The notes beneath the pieces are model-generated. The model had not been told where the DNA came from and ran no database searches. It saw only the letters and a list, made by a program, of their open reading frames with translations. A program made the position numbers and the translations under genes. This document shows, piece by piece, positions 24,421 through 37,640 of a DNA stretch of 64,000 nucleotides. This DNA is from Lates calcarifer (lineage: Eukaryota > Chordata > Actinopteri > Centropomidae), in NCBI RefSeq assembly GCF_001640805.2, contig NC_066851.1:2971911-3035910 (forward strand), given 5' to 3'. The first letter of the stretch is position 1. Every line of letters starts with the position of its first letter.

Positions 24421-27400
24421 ACAGGTATTCCTGCCGCCAGAGCTGTGAGATCATGAGGAAAATTATCTTGTAGGACAAGCTGATATATTGCCCCAGCCTT
24501 GCACCTCTTTGGTTGAAGCTGTTACAATCAACATTTTATCTAAACAATGAATCACGTATAAGTATCAATTGTATTGATGAACCCACAATTATTAGCAACT
24601 TTGCGGTTTACCTCAGCTTTGCTAAGCATTTTCGCATCTTTCAGCTACTTGTTTTGGTTTTATGGCCACCAATCTCATTTCCAGTAGCAGCAGGCAGCAC
24701 CTATAGCTCAGCACCAAACACCAGCTGTTAACTGCTAACTGCTACAAGTAGTGAGAGTTCCTTGTAGAAGGTTTTGTGGTGATATTATGTCACTTCCACC
24801 TTTGCTACTTAGTGAAGACAGTGGGTGCACCCAGCTGTAAAAGATTGTCTGGTAGGGAAAATGTAAACACAGGTTGTTTCAAGTATTGCATAAACAATTA
24901 ATGCTGTCACATATCTGAGGAGGAAAGTACTGATATATGGTGTTATACAGTACTGTAAATGTATGAAAGGTTTTCTCCAAGACAGAGGACACAGAGATAC
25001 TGATCACGCTCTGATTCTACACTGACCTCTGAGAAACTAAGATTTCACAGATTTTGAGGCATCAAAGCCAGCATCTGACTGTAATAAGCATTCTGATTGA
25101 GACATAATGGGCTTCTCTTATCTAAGCATATAAATGTCCAAAAGCAATCTAATTTCCAGCAACAGTACACAGTGCAAATGTTTTTCACTCATCTTCCTCT
25201 TTGGGAATTTGCATTAACTTAAGTGGTAAAGGGAATATTTATAAATGTATTAATAAAATGGGGTAACGTAGGAGCAAGATCAATCAGTGATAGGCATTCA
25301 CCTCCTACGTATGTTCAGCCAGCCTGATGTGGTGTGCATATCGGCTTAGCCTTCCTCCATCTGATAGCACTAATGTTTTAATTTGCCATGCCATAATAAA
25401 AGATCAGAGGTCACCTTGAACATGGAAACACTGCTTCTCCAGTTTTTCTCTTCGTTTCACATTTTCTAAAGTGATAATTCCTCTCTGGGGTCGAATGCTT
25501 TCAATAGCAGCTAGTCAGGCTATGAGATTTATCAAAGAGCAGGACAACAACAAAGCATTTCTTCTTCAAAAAGGCCAGTATTTCACTGTCATAACTTTAT
25601 GATTGCTGCAGTCGGGTAAAAGCGATCACACGATCATTGGAAGTCAGCCATGTGGAACTATGTGAAAGCTGAAAAGATGGGGAAGGCACACTCTGACTGT
25701 CAAGTATTGAGCAAAGAAAATGTATGCAGACCTTATTTTGGTGCATTGGCAGTGAATGAGGCAGATTTCACTCTCTGCTGACCACACCCTCAGTGGATAT
25801 TAACGATAGCTGAAAGGCATCAGCAAATGTTTCTTCTTCACTCCCACTGACAAGTCAAGACACTTCAAGAATTGATTCAACCCATCATTCCTTTACTGAT
25901 ACAATCATCATCTCCTGAATAACATATTCATAGATCTCTCTCCAGACAGTTCCAGCAGTCATATTTAAAAAATATAAAATAAAAAATCAGTCTGTTATGA
26001 ACGGGTGAATACACCAGGGCACATTTTGTGCAGCACTAATCAAACTGGGGGAGTGTAATGTAATTCCACACTCCTTATCCAACGAGCCTCCTGGCAGACA
26101 CATAATAGATGCAGAGCAAATATGTGGATCAACTAAGGAACGATAATGAATCCATTTCTTTGAGCAAATCAAAGCTTTTCCAAGTAGAGCTGTTATAGCC
26201 AGCATATAAACAAGAACACATGTGAATCCATGCCCTGGGGTTGGTTGATATACTGCACAGAAGACATAGGGAGGTGGTCAGGGTGGAGATGAAGTTCAGG
26301 AAAAGATAGTGGTTTTGGTTGATTAAAAAAAACATACCATCTCATGCTTCAAGCACTGTTGACTTAACAGCCCGGTTATCTTTTGGGGACAGGACCAAGT
26401 TAAGTCTGAGGTCCAGGTGAAGAAAGCAAAAGGCTTCATAAGCAAATTATAAATCAGTAGCAAGTCTTTCAGGCCTGAGAATGGTAACCACAACATCAGG
26501 ATCAATACATTGGGGAGCATGAGTGTCTCTACAAAAGTTGACAATATTTGTCAATATCCCTGTCCAAACCAAAGTGCTGGTCCACTGTCATCCCTAGCCC
26601 CAAACAAAATCTATCAATAAATAAACTATTTCAAATACAGTAATAAAGATAACAGATTGTCAGATTGTCAGTGGAACCTTTAACCTAAAGCTTCAAACAC
26701 ATCTATTGCAGATGGTCTATACAGACCTCTTCAAGCACATCACAACATGTCAAGCGTAAAAATGTATAAATTCAGTGAGAAGACATACAACAGTAGCTTC
26801 GACTGTTGCCCAGTGGGCTCTTTACGTCTTTATGGCTGCTTGCTAAACACTCATAAAAGTTTAATTCTTTCAAATGCGGCCAACTTGACCAAGATTTGGT
26901 GCTGTGTAGTCCTCGCTGAAGGCCATTAAAAGCCCATTAAAATCACTGACCACCAATGATGAGGATGACTAGTGCTGGAACTTTGGCGATGAAAGACTCT
27001 CAGTCTCACAAATACATCTAATTCACCAAAGGTTGATGTGCTACATTCTGACAAGATACTCCAATACATTTCTTTTCCAGAACGTGACTAAGTATATTTA
27101 CTGTCCTACATTTAAGTATAGTTTTGAGGTACTTAAAATACTAATACTAAATACTCATTATGATTTTACATTAAAAACATATGATTATTAACTTAAAAAA
27201 TACAATACAAAACCCCTTACAAAAAAAGCTGTATTTACTTGGGGCTCACTGTCCAACCCTGTCTCCTAGAAATTGCATTTATGTATTATTAAATTGTTTT
27301 TCTAATAAAATTGTGCTGTCAAATGAAATTGCTGCCAGGACAATGTTCATAGGCGATGTTTTATGTATCTATTTATTTGAGTGAACAGAGCACTACATTT

Positions 27401-28559
27401 ATGTACCAAACCAGCATCATAGGTGGTCTGGGTGGATTTGGTTAGGGTTGAGAGTAAGAGTACAAAGAGCAGGACTTAAACACCAGAGACTAGAGCTCTC
27501 ATCCAGGCAATAAAAGCACTTTGGTTTAAATTAGGGGATTGTGGTCTCAGTTAAATGTTAATAATGGCACAGTCTTTTATCTATTACAGCAGATCTTGAT
27601 GTTTCCATCAATCTTAACCAAGGATTGTTAATGCCCAAACAAAATTATTAAAAAGTTACTACAGTCACTACAGGCTGTTACTGTATAAGACTGGATATTT
27701 TTAGTAAAAATAAAAAAAAAACAAGTTGTACAGTTGAACATTTAGAGCATAGTTAAGAATGTATAGTTTAATTTAAATAATTTTTGAAATCTGAGAAAAT
27801 GATAAATGACAACAAAAATTATGTATCAGAACTTTGCTTTAACTACTTTAAAAACAGCAGCAGTCAATTTTCTGTTTGCAGATAATACTAATTATGAGTC
27901 CATTTGATCACTCTTATGTTTACAAGCCATTTGTCATCACTGGTAAGAAGAACAGAATGTTTCAAATGCCTTAAAATTGCCTTCATGCTTGCATAAGGTG
28001 TACTGGAGGTTGCAGTTCATGGCTGCTCATACGTACGTTGAAAAGACTGAAAAATCCATAACCAAACCAACCAGAAAATGGAATTTCTGCTTGAAACTGA
28101 TAATGGTAAAAAAAAAAAAAAGAAAAAAAGATAGTGATTAATTTGATCAAATAATTGTCTCAGCTTTAAGAGTGGCACTAGTTTCTAAGGCATATGTAGT
28201 TGTGTGCAAAAGTTTTGGCACGTCAGGGCAAATTACATAACAGCACTTTACTGCCTACCTGTGGCGTCAGCACACTATTGTCTCTACAAGCAAGGTTGAC
28301 TACCAGAGACTATCAAAGCCTGAGGATAGTAGCATTTTTTTTGTCTCCTTAAGACCTAAAGTTCTCCACTATTCTTCAAAACTACAGTCCAGATGATGAG
28401 CCAGGAAAGGTTCACAATATTGAGGCAGGAAAATACAGGATTCTGCATTGTCACAGTAGTGTTTCATTAACAGTTAACTGTAAATATTTTGAAGATTAAT
28501 TGTGAAGTGATTTTTATATATTTTTATATTTTCTATACTGCAAATTTGATATGATTATT
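24421..28559 (-). other. nrxn3 intron, no recognised element
   Basis: A long AT-rich stretch. The first hundred bases may be LINE 3' tail. Poly-A patches lie near 27710 and 28109. At 28199-28240 gtgtgcaaaagttttggca resembles a Tc1/mariner terminal sequence, but no partner end was found. Short frames at 25987-26544 and 27181-27384 have no recognisable domain. Confidence 0.5.
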
Positions 28560-28880
28560 GTCAGTTCAAAGGAATAATCCTAATACTTCTTCAGCCAGGA
28601 AGGAGTGCAGAAAGGTGAGGATTTCCAGGCAGAGTGCAGCACTGCACACCACTGCTCTGAGGACAGGCTTAATAACAGAAACACCTGTCTATACAGTGCT
28701 ACCCAGTCAGTCAGACAGTACCACAAACTATATCCTCATCCTTATCCTACATACATCCCAAAATGTCACACAGCTGCAACATTGAATATTCTAACCTTCA
28801 TGAGGGTTGAACTTATTGCAGGACTGTTATACACTGCATTCATTTTAGCTAGGTGTTCCTAATAACTTGGCAACTGAGTG
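28560..28880 (+). mobile_element. Tc1/mariner-type element, right-end fragment
   Basis: The right end reads actgttatacactgcattca, then agctaggtgttcctaataac and ttggcaactgagtg, the same terminal family as the element at 21503-21933 (cactgactggccac...ttaggtacacc inverted). Inside, aacagaaacacctgtc and catccttatcctacatacat also fit this family's right half. The left end is missing or too diverged. The frames at 28558-28862 are not genes. Confidence 0.55.
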
Positions 28881-29122
28881 CATATTTGATAAAATTATTT
28901 TGATGAAAACCACCAAGAGTAAGGAGTGAAATTAGCAGTTTTCAAGTCTGACTGTGATGTCCGTCAAACACTGTAACGGGAGAATGAGAGATGGAGAGAA
29001 ACAGATTGCGAAGAAAAGCAAGTGTAACATAATTAACAGGGTATAAAGGTAGACTGAGAGATGAAGGGATAAGGGAGAAGGAGGGAGAAAGGGAGAAAGG
29101 GTGAGCAAGAGAGAGAAAGAGA

Positions 29123-29189
<67 letters not shown>

Positions 29190-32100
29190 GCAGCCCAAAG
29201 AGGGAAAGATGAATGATGGAGTCTAAATGAAATGTCATTCCAAGTAATGGGAAAAAGTCTCTGCCAGAAAGCAGGTCACATAAATTGCAAAAGATATACT
29301 TAAGCGGTGTTGCCTGGAGCACAGTGCGCTTGACAAAACTGTTAACATTAACTTTTCCAAAATCAAAAGGGAGGCAGGGCAGAAAGGGAGGAAAGGTCGG
29401 AAAAGAAAAATGCATTGCTGTTTTGTCTGCGCAGCCTGGCTGCAGTAACTGGGATGGTATCAGCACTGGCAAATAGAACGCTTATGGCTGAGGTGCATGC
29501 ACACACACACACACACACACACACACAATAAAATAAAGGAAGCATCAATGCAATCAGACACCTTTGCAAATAAGTGCTACTCTCTTTCTCTCTCAGTCAT
29601 ATCATATGTCATCTATTTGTACATAAAGCTCTGCAGCAGTAAAGCATGAGCCAAATTGAGTCTGGCAGCTGTGCATTCTTTCTTGGAGCTTTGTTTTTCC
29701 TTTTAATGACTATCTCAATAGTTTGTTGACTGCAATAGTCACGTCGGCCATGAGTAAAAAATACAGCCTCTAAACCAGCCTTATAGTGCAGGCTTTCCCT
29801 TTGAAATACACACATTGCCCCTGGCAAAAATCAATAGGAGGAGGATAAAATGCACTTCCATTTAATTAAGATAACCAGCACATTCCCGCTCATAATCTCT
29901 CTCTTTCCTCCTCCATTATTCTTTCCCTCCATCTTTCTCTCTGTGCCGCTACCCATGTCATTCCCCTCTGGGGGGGTGAGAAATGTTGTCAGTAGGAATC
30001 TGGATTTAATCGTTTCATAGATCGACGCCATGTTTTTCTTCCCCTGAAGCATGTTCTCACTCCCCCACCCCCATAACCTCCTCTTTGAAATGTCGTCTAG
30101 GGACTGTTCTGCAGCCGAAATGTGTTTGCTGTGGGGCAATTGGACTATTGGGGTTGACATCCTCAGTTGAATGGGTTACAATTCTTTGTATGGGTCTGTG
30201 TGACAATGCAGAACAGCTTTGGCTTCTTAAGACCAAAGATCCGCATAAGAAAAACTCACACTTGCTGATTTTTATCCACCACTGCTAATGGTTTGAAAAC
30301 ACACATTTTGTTGAATACAACCAACAGCCAACACACAGGTTTGACTCCATTTTTGGGAGCTTAAGTTGGGCTAAAATACTTGGTTAAAAATAGTGTAAAT
30401 TATTGTTGGATAAGCTGAGGTTGAAATCATCTCTGTGTGCAAAAATAGGATTACAGTGTCTACAGGTTCCAGTGTAATTATCAAACAACATATATTTCTG
30501 TGGTAATAAGGTCCTACATTGTTTGAATGTGATCAGGTTGGTTTTAGTTTGTGTTGAACAGCACAAGGACATAATACTAGTCCTATCCTGGGCACAGTCT
30601 TCCTCTCTCATCTCTGTTCCTTTTTCTTTCAGTCTCTTCATCTTGTCCCATATCTCTTCCCTCCCCAAAGCTGAGCGTTGACTGATTCAGTCTTTTAATT
30701 TTCATCTTAGGGAAGAAAGTAAACACAGAATCAACTGATATTCATATGCAAATGTTATTGGCCTCTGCTATGATAATCTTGCAATTGAATAAAAACACAT
30801 TTCAACCTCTTACACAAAGTGACTTGAAAGAAAAGCATTTCAACGTATCAGTCTGACACTGGATGGTGGAATTAATGTCAACTAGATAGCTAGTGAATTC
30901 ACTCAAGTGAAACTAACTAGCCAACATCATGATGGACAGCAGCTGTTTAACAGAGCACAACTGCACAGGTGCTATTAATCAGATGATGTCTGGGGATGAC
31001 TGTATGTGAAACAGTGTAGAACAGTGACAGTAAAATACTGACACTGAAAATAAAATGTGCAAAACAAAACCTAAACTGAGAAACACTGGCAAAAATTACA
31101 CTCTTACAATCTTATTTTATTTTGATATTTTTTGCATTATGTATTTTTTTCATGACATTTGATTGTGAAAATCTATATTATTTTGATAAACAATAAATAA
31201 TTTCCCATCATATCAGTCTTAAAGTCTACACATAACATTGTAAAATGTTTATCTTAATACAGTTTATCCATTTTAAAAATAAGTGACAATAATATTATTC
31301 CAAACATATGTGTCTATTCATTTTACATTTTTCCCTCAGGAGAAGAGTTGCAAATAAATTGGACAAATAATTCTTGGCTTTAGGTCGTTTTTCTCGAGAA
31401 TGTCTGAGAAAAATAGTTGAGCTCTGTTTTCCTAATGACTAGTAAAACAGCACTTGCTGAACACCTAATGCTAGCATTAACTATAGAACACTTATTATGT
31501 CTGTTAGAAATGTCTGAACCATTTCCAGCCATTAAAAATGAAAAAAAAAAATCTAATTTCATAATTAGAAAAAAAAATCATGTTCATGACATTAGTCTTA
31601 TGGTTTTCTAATGAAAAGGGTATGTGCGATGATCATATTCCTTGAAATGTAAACACACAACTGAGTGAAGTCCCGTGATATAAACAGACTTTAAAAAACA
31701 CTGTGGTTCCAGAGCAGCCTGGCACAGAGATGCCTTTCTCAGCAGAATTAGTCCTGTCTAATTTCTCAAACAAGGTTTCCCTTGTAAGAACATCGTCCCA
31801 GAGATACTCAGAAACTCTGTCCCGGTGCCCTGCTTACTTCAGGACACATACTGATGAAGCCTTCCTATCTCTCTATGAACTGCTGGCTTAAAAATTTAAT
31901 GGTGAGAGAGTTTCAGGTTGACATGCAAAGTGGACAGTCAATGTATGTCAACATACTGTACCATAGGGAAGCTTCGTTAAATAGGGGGTGATGGCTTTAT
32001 TTCTCAGGGTTTCAAGTTCATTGATTGCACAACAAAAGTACAGTAATTGTGAAGGTTTAGAATGATCTAGTCTACTGTCTTTTTTAATATTAATTTAATA

Positions 32101-33246
32101 TGTATTTGGATAAAATGGGGTATTTGTATATCCAATATCCATACAATTTTGATTTTCTTAAGAGAAAACAATTTTAACTGTATTTTAAACAATTTTATAT
32201 GTTCTTTAAATTCATTTATTTATTTGCAAGGCAAGACATAACACAGAAGATTTAACAGATAGATAGGGCAAAACAAACCCAAAGGTAAGGGTAAATCTCC
32301 CAAAGGTAAACGGTGAGTGTATTGGATTGCGTGAATGTAACGGATTTATTAAGTCGGAAAATGCATGTGAGGAGATTCAAACTGCCAACAATCTAGACTC
32401 TACACTTTAAACATCTCTTTCAGACAAATTCCAACTGAACCTTTACGTGCAAAACAGGGTGTATAAGAAAAATGATCATTTTTAAGTAAACAGAGGAAAA
32501 CAGCTGGCACATATTTTGGTGGACAACAGTTACACTCTTATGTTGCAATCGTCATATCCAGTAAATGCACAACAGCTTTGAGACAACACTACCCTGTCAA
32601 AATTAGTGAATATGCTGTATACATAGTGTTCTACATATAAGTGCACTAAATGTAGACCACATTGTATTTACATTCTGCCTAGTACCAGTTGGTTTCAGTC
32701 TTTCACTTCTCTCCTTACTTTCCATACTCACATTTAAAGTATTTTAATACTGCAGAATACTAAATAAAGCTTAATATAGAAATAGAGCTAGTGCTTTCAC
32801 TACCTAATCTCTAACATTGTCACTGGGCAGCCAACATCAGAACTCTAGGTACAAAATAACAGAATAACAGAGCAAAATAACTCACAAAATGGTTGGAAAC
32901 AGAAAGGTCTCTCTCAGTTCTCTTACAATCTAATTTACCTAAGCAAACAGTTTAATAATCTGCTGTCCCTCTGCTAATTATAAAAATTGCAATAGTAAAT
33001 ACTGCAACTTTCATTGCAGTAGTCATTTTTTGTGTGCTTTGTGTGCTCTGTAACAAGTTAGACAGACAGCCCTGACATACAATCACTTTAAAAAGTTGTG
33101 GTTGTTGTTATATTAGAAGACAAGTGCCTATGGTAACTCAACCAAACCACATCGAGCTCTATTAATACAACCTCAGATCTGGAATATGTTATGTATATGT
33201 TTATCTCATAGAGCTGTGCAGCTCATGTGTTAATAAACATATAACC
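28881..33246 (-). other. nrxn3 intron with AG and AC microsatellites
   Basis: An (AG)n tract occupies 29107-29187 and an (AC)n 29499-29527. The 176- and 88-residue minus-strand frames at 28932-29472 are Ser-Leu repeats read from the AG tract. A C/T-rich patch lies at 29898-29945. From 31100 to 32220 the sequence is very AT-rich. No exon recognised. Confidence 0.55.
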
Positions 33247-33560
33247 TATCCATCCATTATCTATACCGCTTATCCTTTTGAGAGTTGTGGGGGGCTAGAG
33301 CCAATCCCAGCTGACACTGGGCGGGAGGCAATGTATACCCTCGACAGGTCACCAGTCTATCACAGAGTCGACACATAGAGACAAACAACCATTCTCACTC
33401 ACAGTAACATCTACAGGGCAATTTAAAGGCACCTATTAACCTGACCTGCATGTCTTTAGATTGGCGGAGGAAGCGGGAGTAGCCGGAGGCAACCCACACA
33501 CACACATGCCAAAAACCTTCTTGGTGTGACAGTAGTAACCACTGCACCAGTGTGCTGCAT
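33247..33560 (+). repeat. fish dispersed repeat, CATCCATCCATTATCTAT family, near-complete copy
   Basis: Starts tatccatccattatctata, continues ccgcttatccttttgagag, agccaatcccagctgacac, cgacaggtcaccagtctatc, agagacaaacaaccattctc, caatttaaaggcacctatta, cctgcatgtctttag and ends with accactgcaccagtgtgc. This is the longest of three copies in the window and serves as internal reference for the other two. Confidence 0.8.
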
Positions 33561-34633
33561 TTGGTCTCTAACAATGCCTGAGAAAAATATATGTCTCTTT
33601 AGCTGCTAGATGTTTGGATGTCTTCAGTAGGTAGACCCTTCATTGATCATAATGATTATAGGACCTTTAAAGATTTGAGTACCATTTGGTAAATCTGACA
33701 CATAGGATGTTAATCAGACTCAAGATCCTAACATCTAAAGATCCTGCACAGAAAAGGAAGTGGCTCCTTCTAAATTTCATACATCAGTGGGAAATAATAT
33801 ATTTTAAAATCTTTATTTTCTTAGATGTTGAGCTCTGGGCAGTTTCTGAAACAGTCAAAAGAATCCTTATCGTCCCTATTAGAATACTAAAAATTGATTG
33901 GCATGTCAAATTTTTGCACTACTTCGTAAACTATATTAAACTTAACCTAAAACATTAATGATTGCAACAACATACATCACACTTCAATTAAGGGTCACTG
34001 TCCACATGCTTTCCATAATTGATTCCCTGTGACAACACCAGACTAATTTACTAGATATGAACATTAGACATGATATAAACACATGTGACACTGCCTGTAG
34101 TGATTCACTGCCTCCCTAGAGTATGAATAGGCTATCCCCATCTATTAATAAACACAGCTTTTTTCTGTGAACAGGGTTACAGAGATGTCCTATTTTTGCC
34201 ACATTTAACTTCAGTTAAAGTGGAGTGTGTAACTGACTTCAGCCAGCATGCATTAAAAGCCATGCTGTCAGTGTCCCTTAAAGAGGATATTTTCAGACAG
34301 TATAGCGGTTTTGGTGCCTGTGAGGTCACCATTTGTTGGTCAAAATTTGATGGATCAAGTTGCACAGTCAAAACATCACTGCACTTGAAATTCATGAGCT
34401 CATCATCTCAGCTATAGAGAACAAACTTGTGTAGCACATTCACAGCGAATGTCTGATCCTCAGGACCACCACTGAAGGTTTGTGAGAGACTAATTTTGCA
34501 ATTCATGGAAACTAAGTACAACTCTAAATAGATTGTAAATGTAAATCCTAGCAGAAATTGAACTTACACCAAGGTAGTGGAAATAACTGAGAGTAATCTC
34601 TGCGTTTGAATTCTAATGTTTTGTATTAATCAG
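33561..34633 (-). other. nrxn3 intron, no recognised element
   Basis: AT-rich. The 90-residue plus-strand frame at 33686-33958 has a Lys/Ile/Leu-rich composition and no recognisable domain. The two opposed frames at 34177-34417 overlap and are treated as chance. Confidence 0.5.
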
Positions 34634-34840
34634 GCATGGGACGATATGAAAATTTCATGTCACAATTATTCTGGCCAAAATAATTGCGATAATTTTTCGA
34701 TAATTTCAGATACATGTTCAGATACATGCCAAAAGAAACTGAACCCCTTTGCATTCTATATATGCTAAGCTTGTGTGCAAGGTTTTGAAAATTCATTGAG
34801 CCTGGTCAAACTATATTTTAATCATATATTTTATTTCTTT
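34634..34840. repeat. possible hAT-like repeat fragment
   Basis: Begins aggcatgggacgatatgaaa, followed by cacaattattctggcc and aattgcgataatttttcga. Sequences of the form 'gggacgat...cgataatt' are common at the ends of fish hAT-like repeats. The right boundary is arbitrary. Confidence 0.35.
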
Positions 34841-35814
34841 TTTGTTCTGGGTATATTTAATAAACTGAGACTAAATTCCTGAATAAAGCTAAATTGCTGA
34901 TTCAACTTTCTTCATTTTAGATTTAGATTTGAAGATTAATTCATTGTATTTCTGTGGTCACAAAAAGTACACTACATACTATACACACAAGTGTTAGGTC
35001 TTCATGTAAGTTAGCTCCCTCATGTGTCCATTTTGTAATCTGGATAGAAGACATTTTAATATCAGGTAGAAAAGACTATCGATGGCTTTGAGGATAAAGG
35101 AAATGTCTGCACTGCAAACTGTCCTGTAAAGAAGCTCTTTAAATGGAATGACAAATTAACATTTTAACTTTAGGGGAGACAAGAGTGTGAGATTCAGAGT
35201 CTCCTGTTATGTTCTGCATGTGTAACTTTGTGGTTTGGATGAGATGGAATGGACCTTGCTATAGAAGCAGCTCAGGCCCACGGGGTAGCACATGTGGACA
35301 GCAGGGCAGTCCAGAAACTCACACATGCACATACACAGAACATTTACAAAGGGATGTTAAATTAGATGCACACAGAACACACATACATTCACATGCTAGA
35401 GCTGTGTGATTTCCTTCTGAAAGTTCATTGCTTTGATCATAAATCTGTTTACAGTCACACTGTGGGAACTTGAGTTTCTTTTGGGGACAAAAGACAAGCC
35501 CCATAACCTAAACTATTATATTTTCGGGTGAAGCCTTGAGTAAGTCTGCAGGAAATTAATGTGAGTCAATGTAATGTCCTCCGAAAAAATTGAAACACAA
35601 TGATGACCTTGTGAGTGAGGACATTAGGGGACAGAAATGGGTGCCTCCCATTTCTCGTGATCATCTTTGAGGTATTTTCACACCTTGGATGGAGTCCAGC
35701 TTTTGTAAATTCAATTGGTTGGACATGATTTGGAAAGGCCCACACATATCTTGATAAGGTCTCACAGCTGACAATGCATATCAGAGCAAAAACCAAGTCA
35801 AAGAAACTGCCTGC
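34841..35814 (-). other. nrxn3 intron, no recognised element
   Basis: Mixed AT-rich sequence with acacatgcacatacacagaa and similar CA-containing words at 35320-35395. Short opposed frames at 35209-35504 and 35566-35796 have no domain. Confidence 0.5.
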
Positions 35815-36045
35815 AGAGATCAGAGACAGGACTTAGTTGAGGCACAGATCTGGGAAAAGCTATCAAAAAAAGTTTGGAACAGCCCAGACTCTTCCTAGAG
35901 CTGGCCGCCTGGCCAAGCTGAGCAATCTGGTGAGACAGCCTTGATAACAGAAGTGACCAAGATCCTGACGGTCAGTCTGTCTGAGTTCCAGAAATTCTGT
36001 GCAGAAATGGGAAAAACTTCCAGAAGGACAACCATCACTGTGTGC
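35815..36045 (+). mobile_element. Tc1-like transposase N-terminal fragment
   Basis: The plus strand holds aggcacagatctggg, aaagtttggaacagcccag, actcttcctagagctggccg, ggccaagctgagcaat, gaagtgaccaagatcctga and ccagaaggacaaccatcac, in the order of the helix-turn-helix part of a Tc1-like transposase gene. A deletion between gggaaaagctatc and aaagtttggaac removes one helix. Stops and frameshifts are present and neither terminal repeat is visible. The coding sense is opposite to that of the copies at 42.7 and 45.9 kb, which appear to be the same family. Confidence 0.7.
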
Positions 36046-37608
36046 ATTTAATGTATCCATTACATAGTGCCCACAATGTTAGTAGAGTCAGTACCTCAGA
36101 TCTTAGCTCAATGTAAATATGTCATCATATGCTCTACTTTGTATACATGATCAGTTGAAAAAAAGCTCAAATCAGACCACAGTTAACTATAGGAACCCTG
36201 ATGTAATCCGCACAAATAGCTCTGTGCTAATATATATGTATGGAAACGCTCTACTACACAAATGCAGAAATCATCAGCTCAGCTTCAGCTCAAGAAGAGT
36301 ATGTCGATACTTAGAGCTAGTATTTCTTACTAGCAGTAATGACAGTTTCAGATAGACATACTCAGGCAATGTGAGATAGAAGACATCTATTTTTGTGATG
36401 TGACTTATGAGGATTTCAATGGTGAGAAAGTATCTGAAGATAAAACCTAGATTTCTAACTTGCCATTAAGTCAAGAGTGATGCTGGAATTTAACTGGGAT
36501 GAAGTCCTGTTTTATGGCAAATGAAAATCTGAAATGTAAATCAGGGTGTCATTTGTAAAAAAAAAATAAAAGTGTTCATGAAAACTATGAATAATAGTTA
36601 AATAAAGAGCAAATAAAATAAAAGTAATGTGTCTAATATGCAGTCTTAAAGTAGCACACAGTAAAGAATGTGACAAGGACCTATGAAGAGGCATAGTCAG
36701 AGGTGAGCAACAAGCCACTGATGACACTAGTCCCAGCTGAATGGAGTAGCTTAAAAACAGATGAGAGGAGAGGATCAAACAGAACATCTGAGCCAATGCA
36801 GGTACATCTACTGAAAGATTTTCTGAGGAGCAGTACTGCACTATGGCCTTTGTATTTACAATTTTGAATGAAATGTAGATTAAATCAGCTGAAAACAATG
36901 GGGCCATCGGAATATAACACAACACAGTTCTTCTAATGTTCATTGCCTCAAACTCTCAGTGCTGTATGCAGAGGACAGTGATGATACAAATTATAATGAC
37001 AAAAGTCCTGCAGAGATAATCATACGTGGTGTTTACACAGCCAGGTTAAACTGTGGATCAATTACATCTGCATTCTGTCCTCTCACTTACTGACTTTATC
37101 AAGCTGTCAGCCAAAAGCTAAATGCAAAATGAAGCAAATGTCTCGTGATGTGATAGAGAAGGCATGGATGGACTGGAAAAACTTGAATATCATTAATTAT
37201 ATACAAACACACACATGGATGCACACAAGCACACATACGTGACAGGGGGGAAAAACATTGCACACACAGTGTCTCTGTCTTTTGATCCAGTTCTCATATG
37301 ATAAAGGAAAATTTGAATTAGTATACGTTAGTGACAGTTTCACAAACAGAAAAGAGGAAAAACAAATCTGACACATTTGAACTAACTTTGATTTTGATTG
37401 TGGTTGCATTGCCAGGAAACACCTAGATAAATAGCAATGGGTTTGCAAGGCTCAGTGTGGAGTTTTATAACCCTGACAAGTTTTAAAACAGACGAAGAGA
37501 ATTTTTACTGGTTGCTGTCATTCTCAAGAACAGAGAATAGAGATGTGCTCTGCTTCACAATATTATCAAAACTGTCTGTCTAGTGGAGATAATGTTATAT
37601 TGTGCTTC

Positions 37609-37640
<32 letters not shown>

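Noticed and set aside
29107..29187. Regular repeat tracts considered as a CRISPR-like array
   Set aside because: Simple dinucleotide repeat with no spacers, in a vertebrate genome.
28932..29472. 176-residue minus-strand open frame rich in Ser-Leu
   Set aside because: It is read through an (AG)n microsatellite; no domain and no conserved residue pattern.
36512..36943. 143-residue minus-strand frame with hydrophobic stretches
   Set aside because: No family resemblance; AT-rich DNA often gives hydrophobic pseudo-membrane segments by chance.
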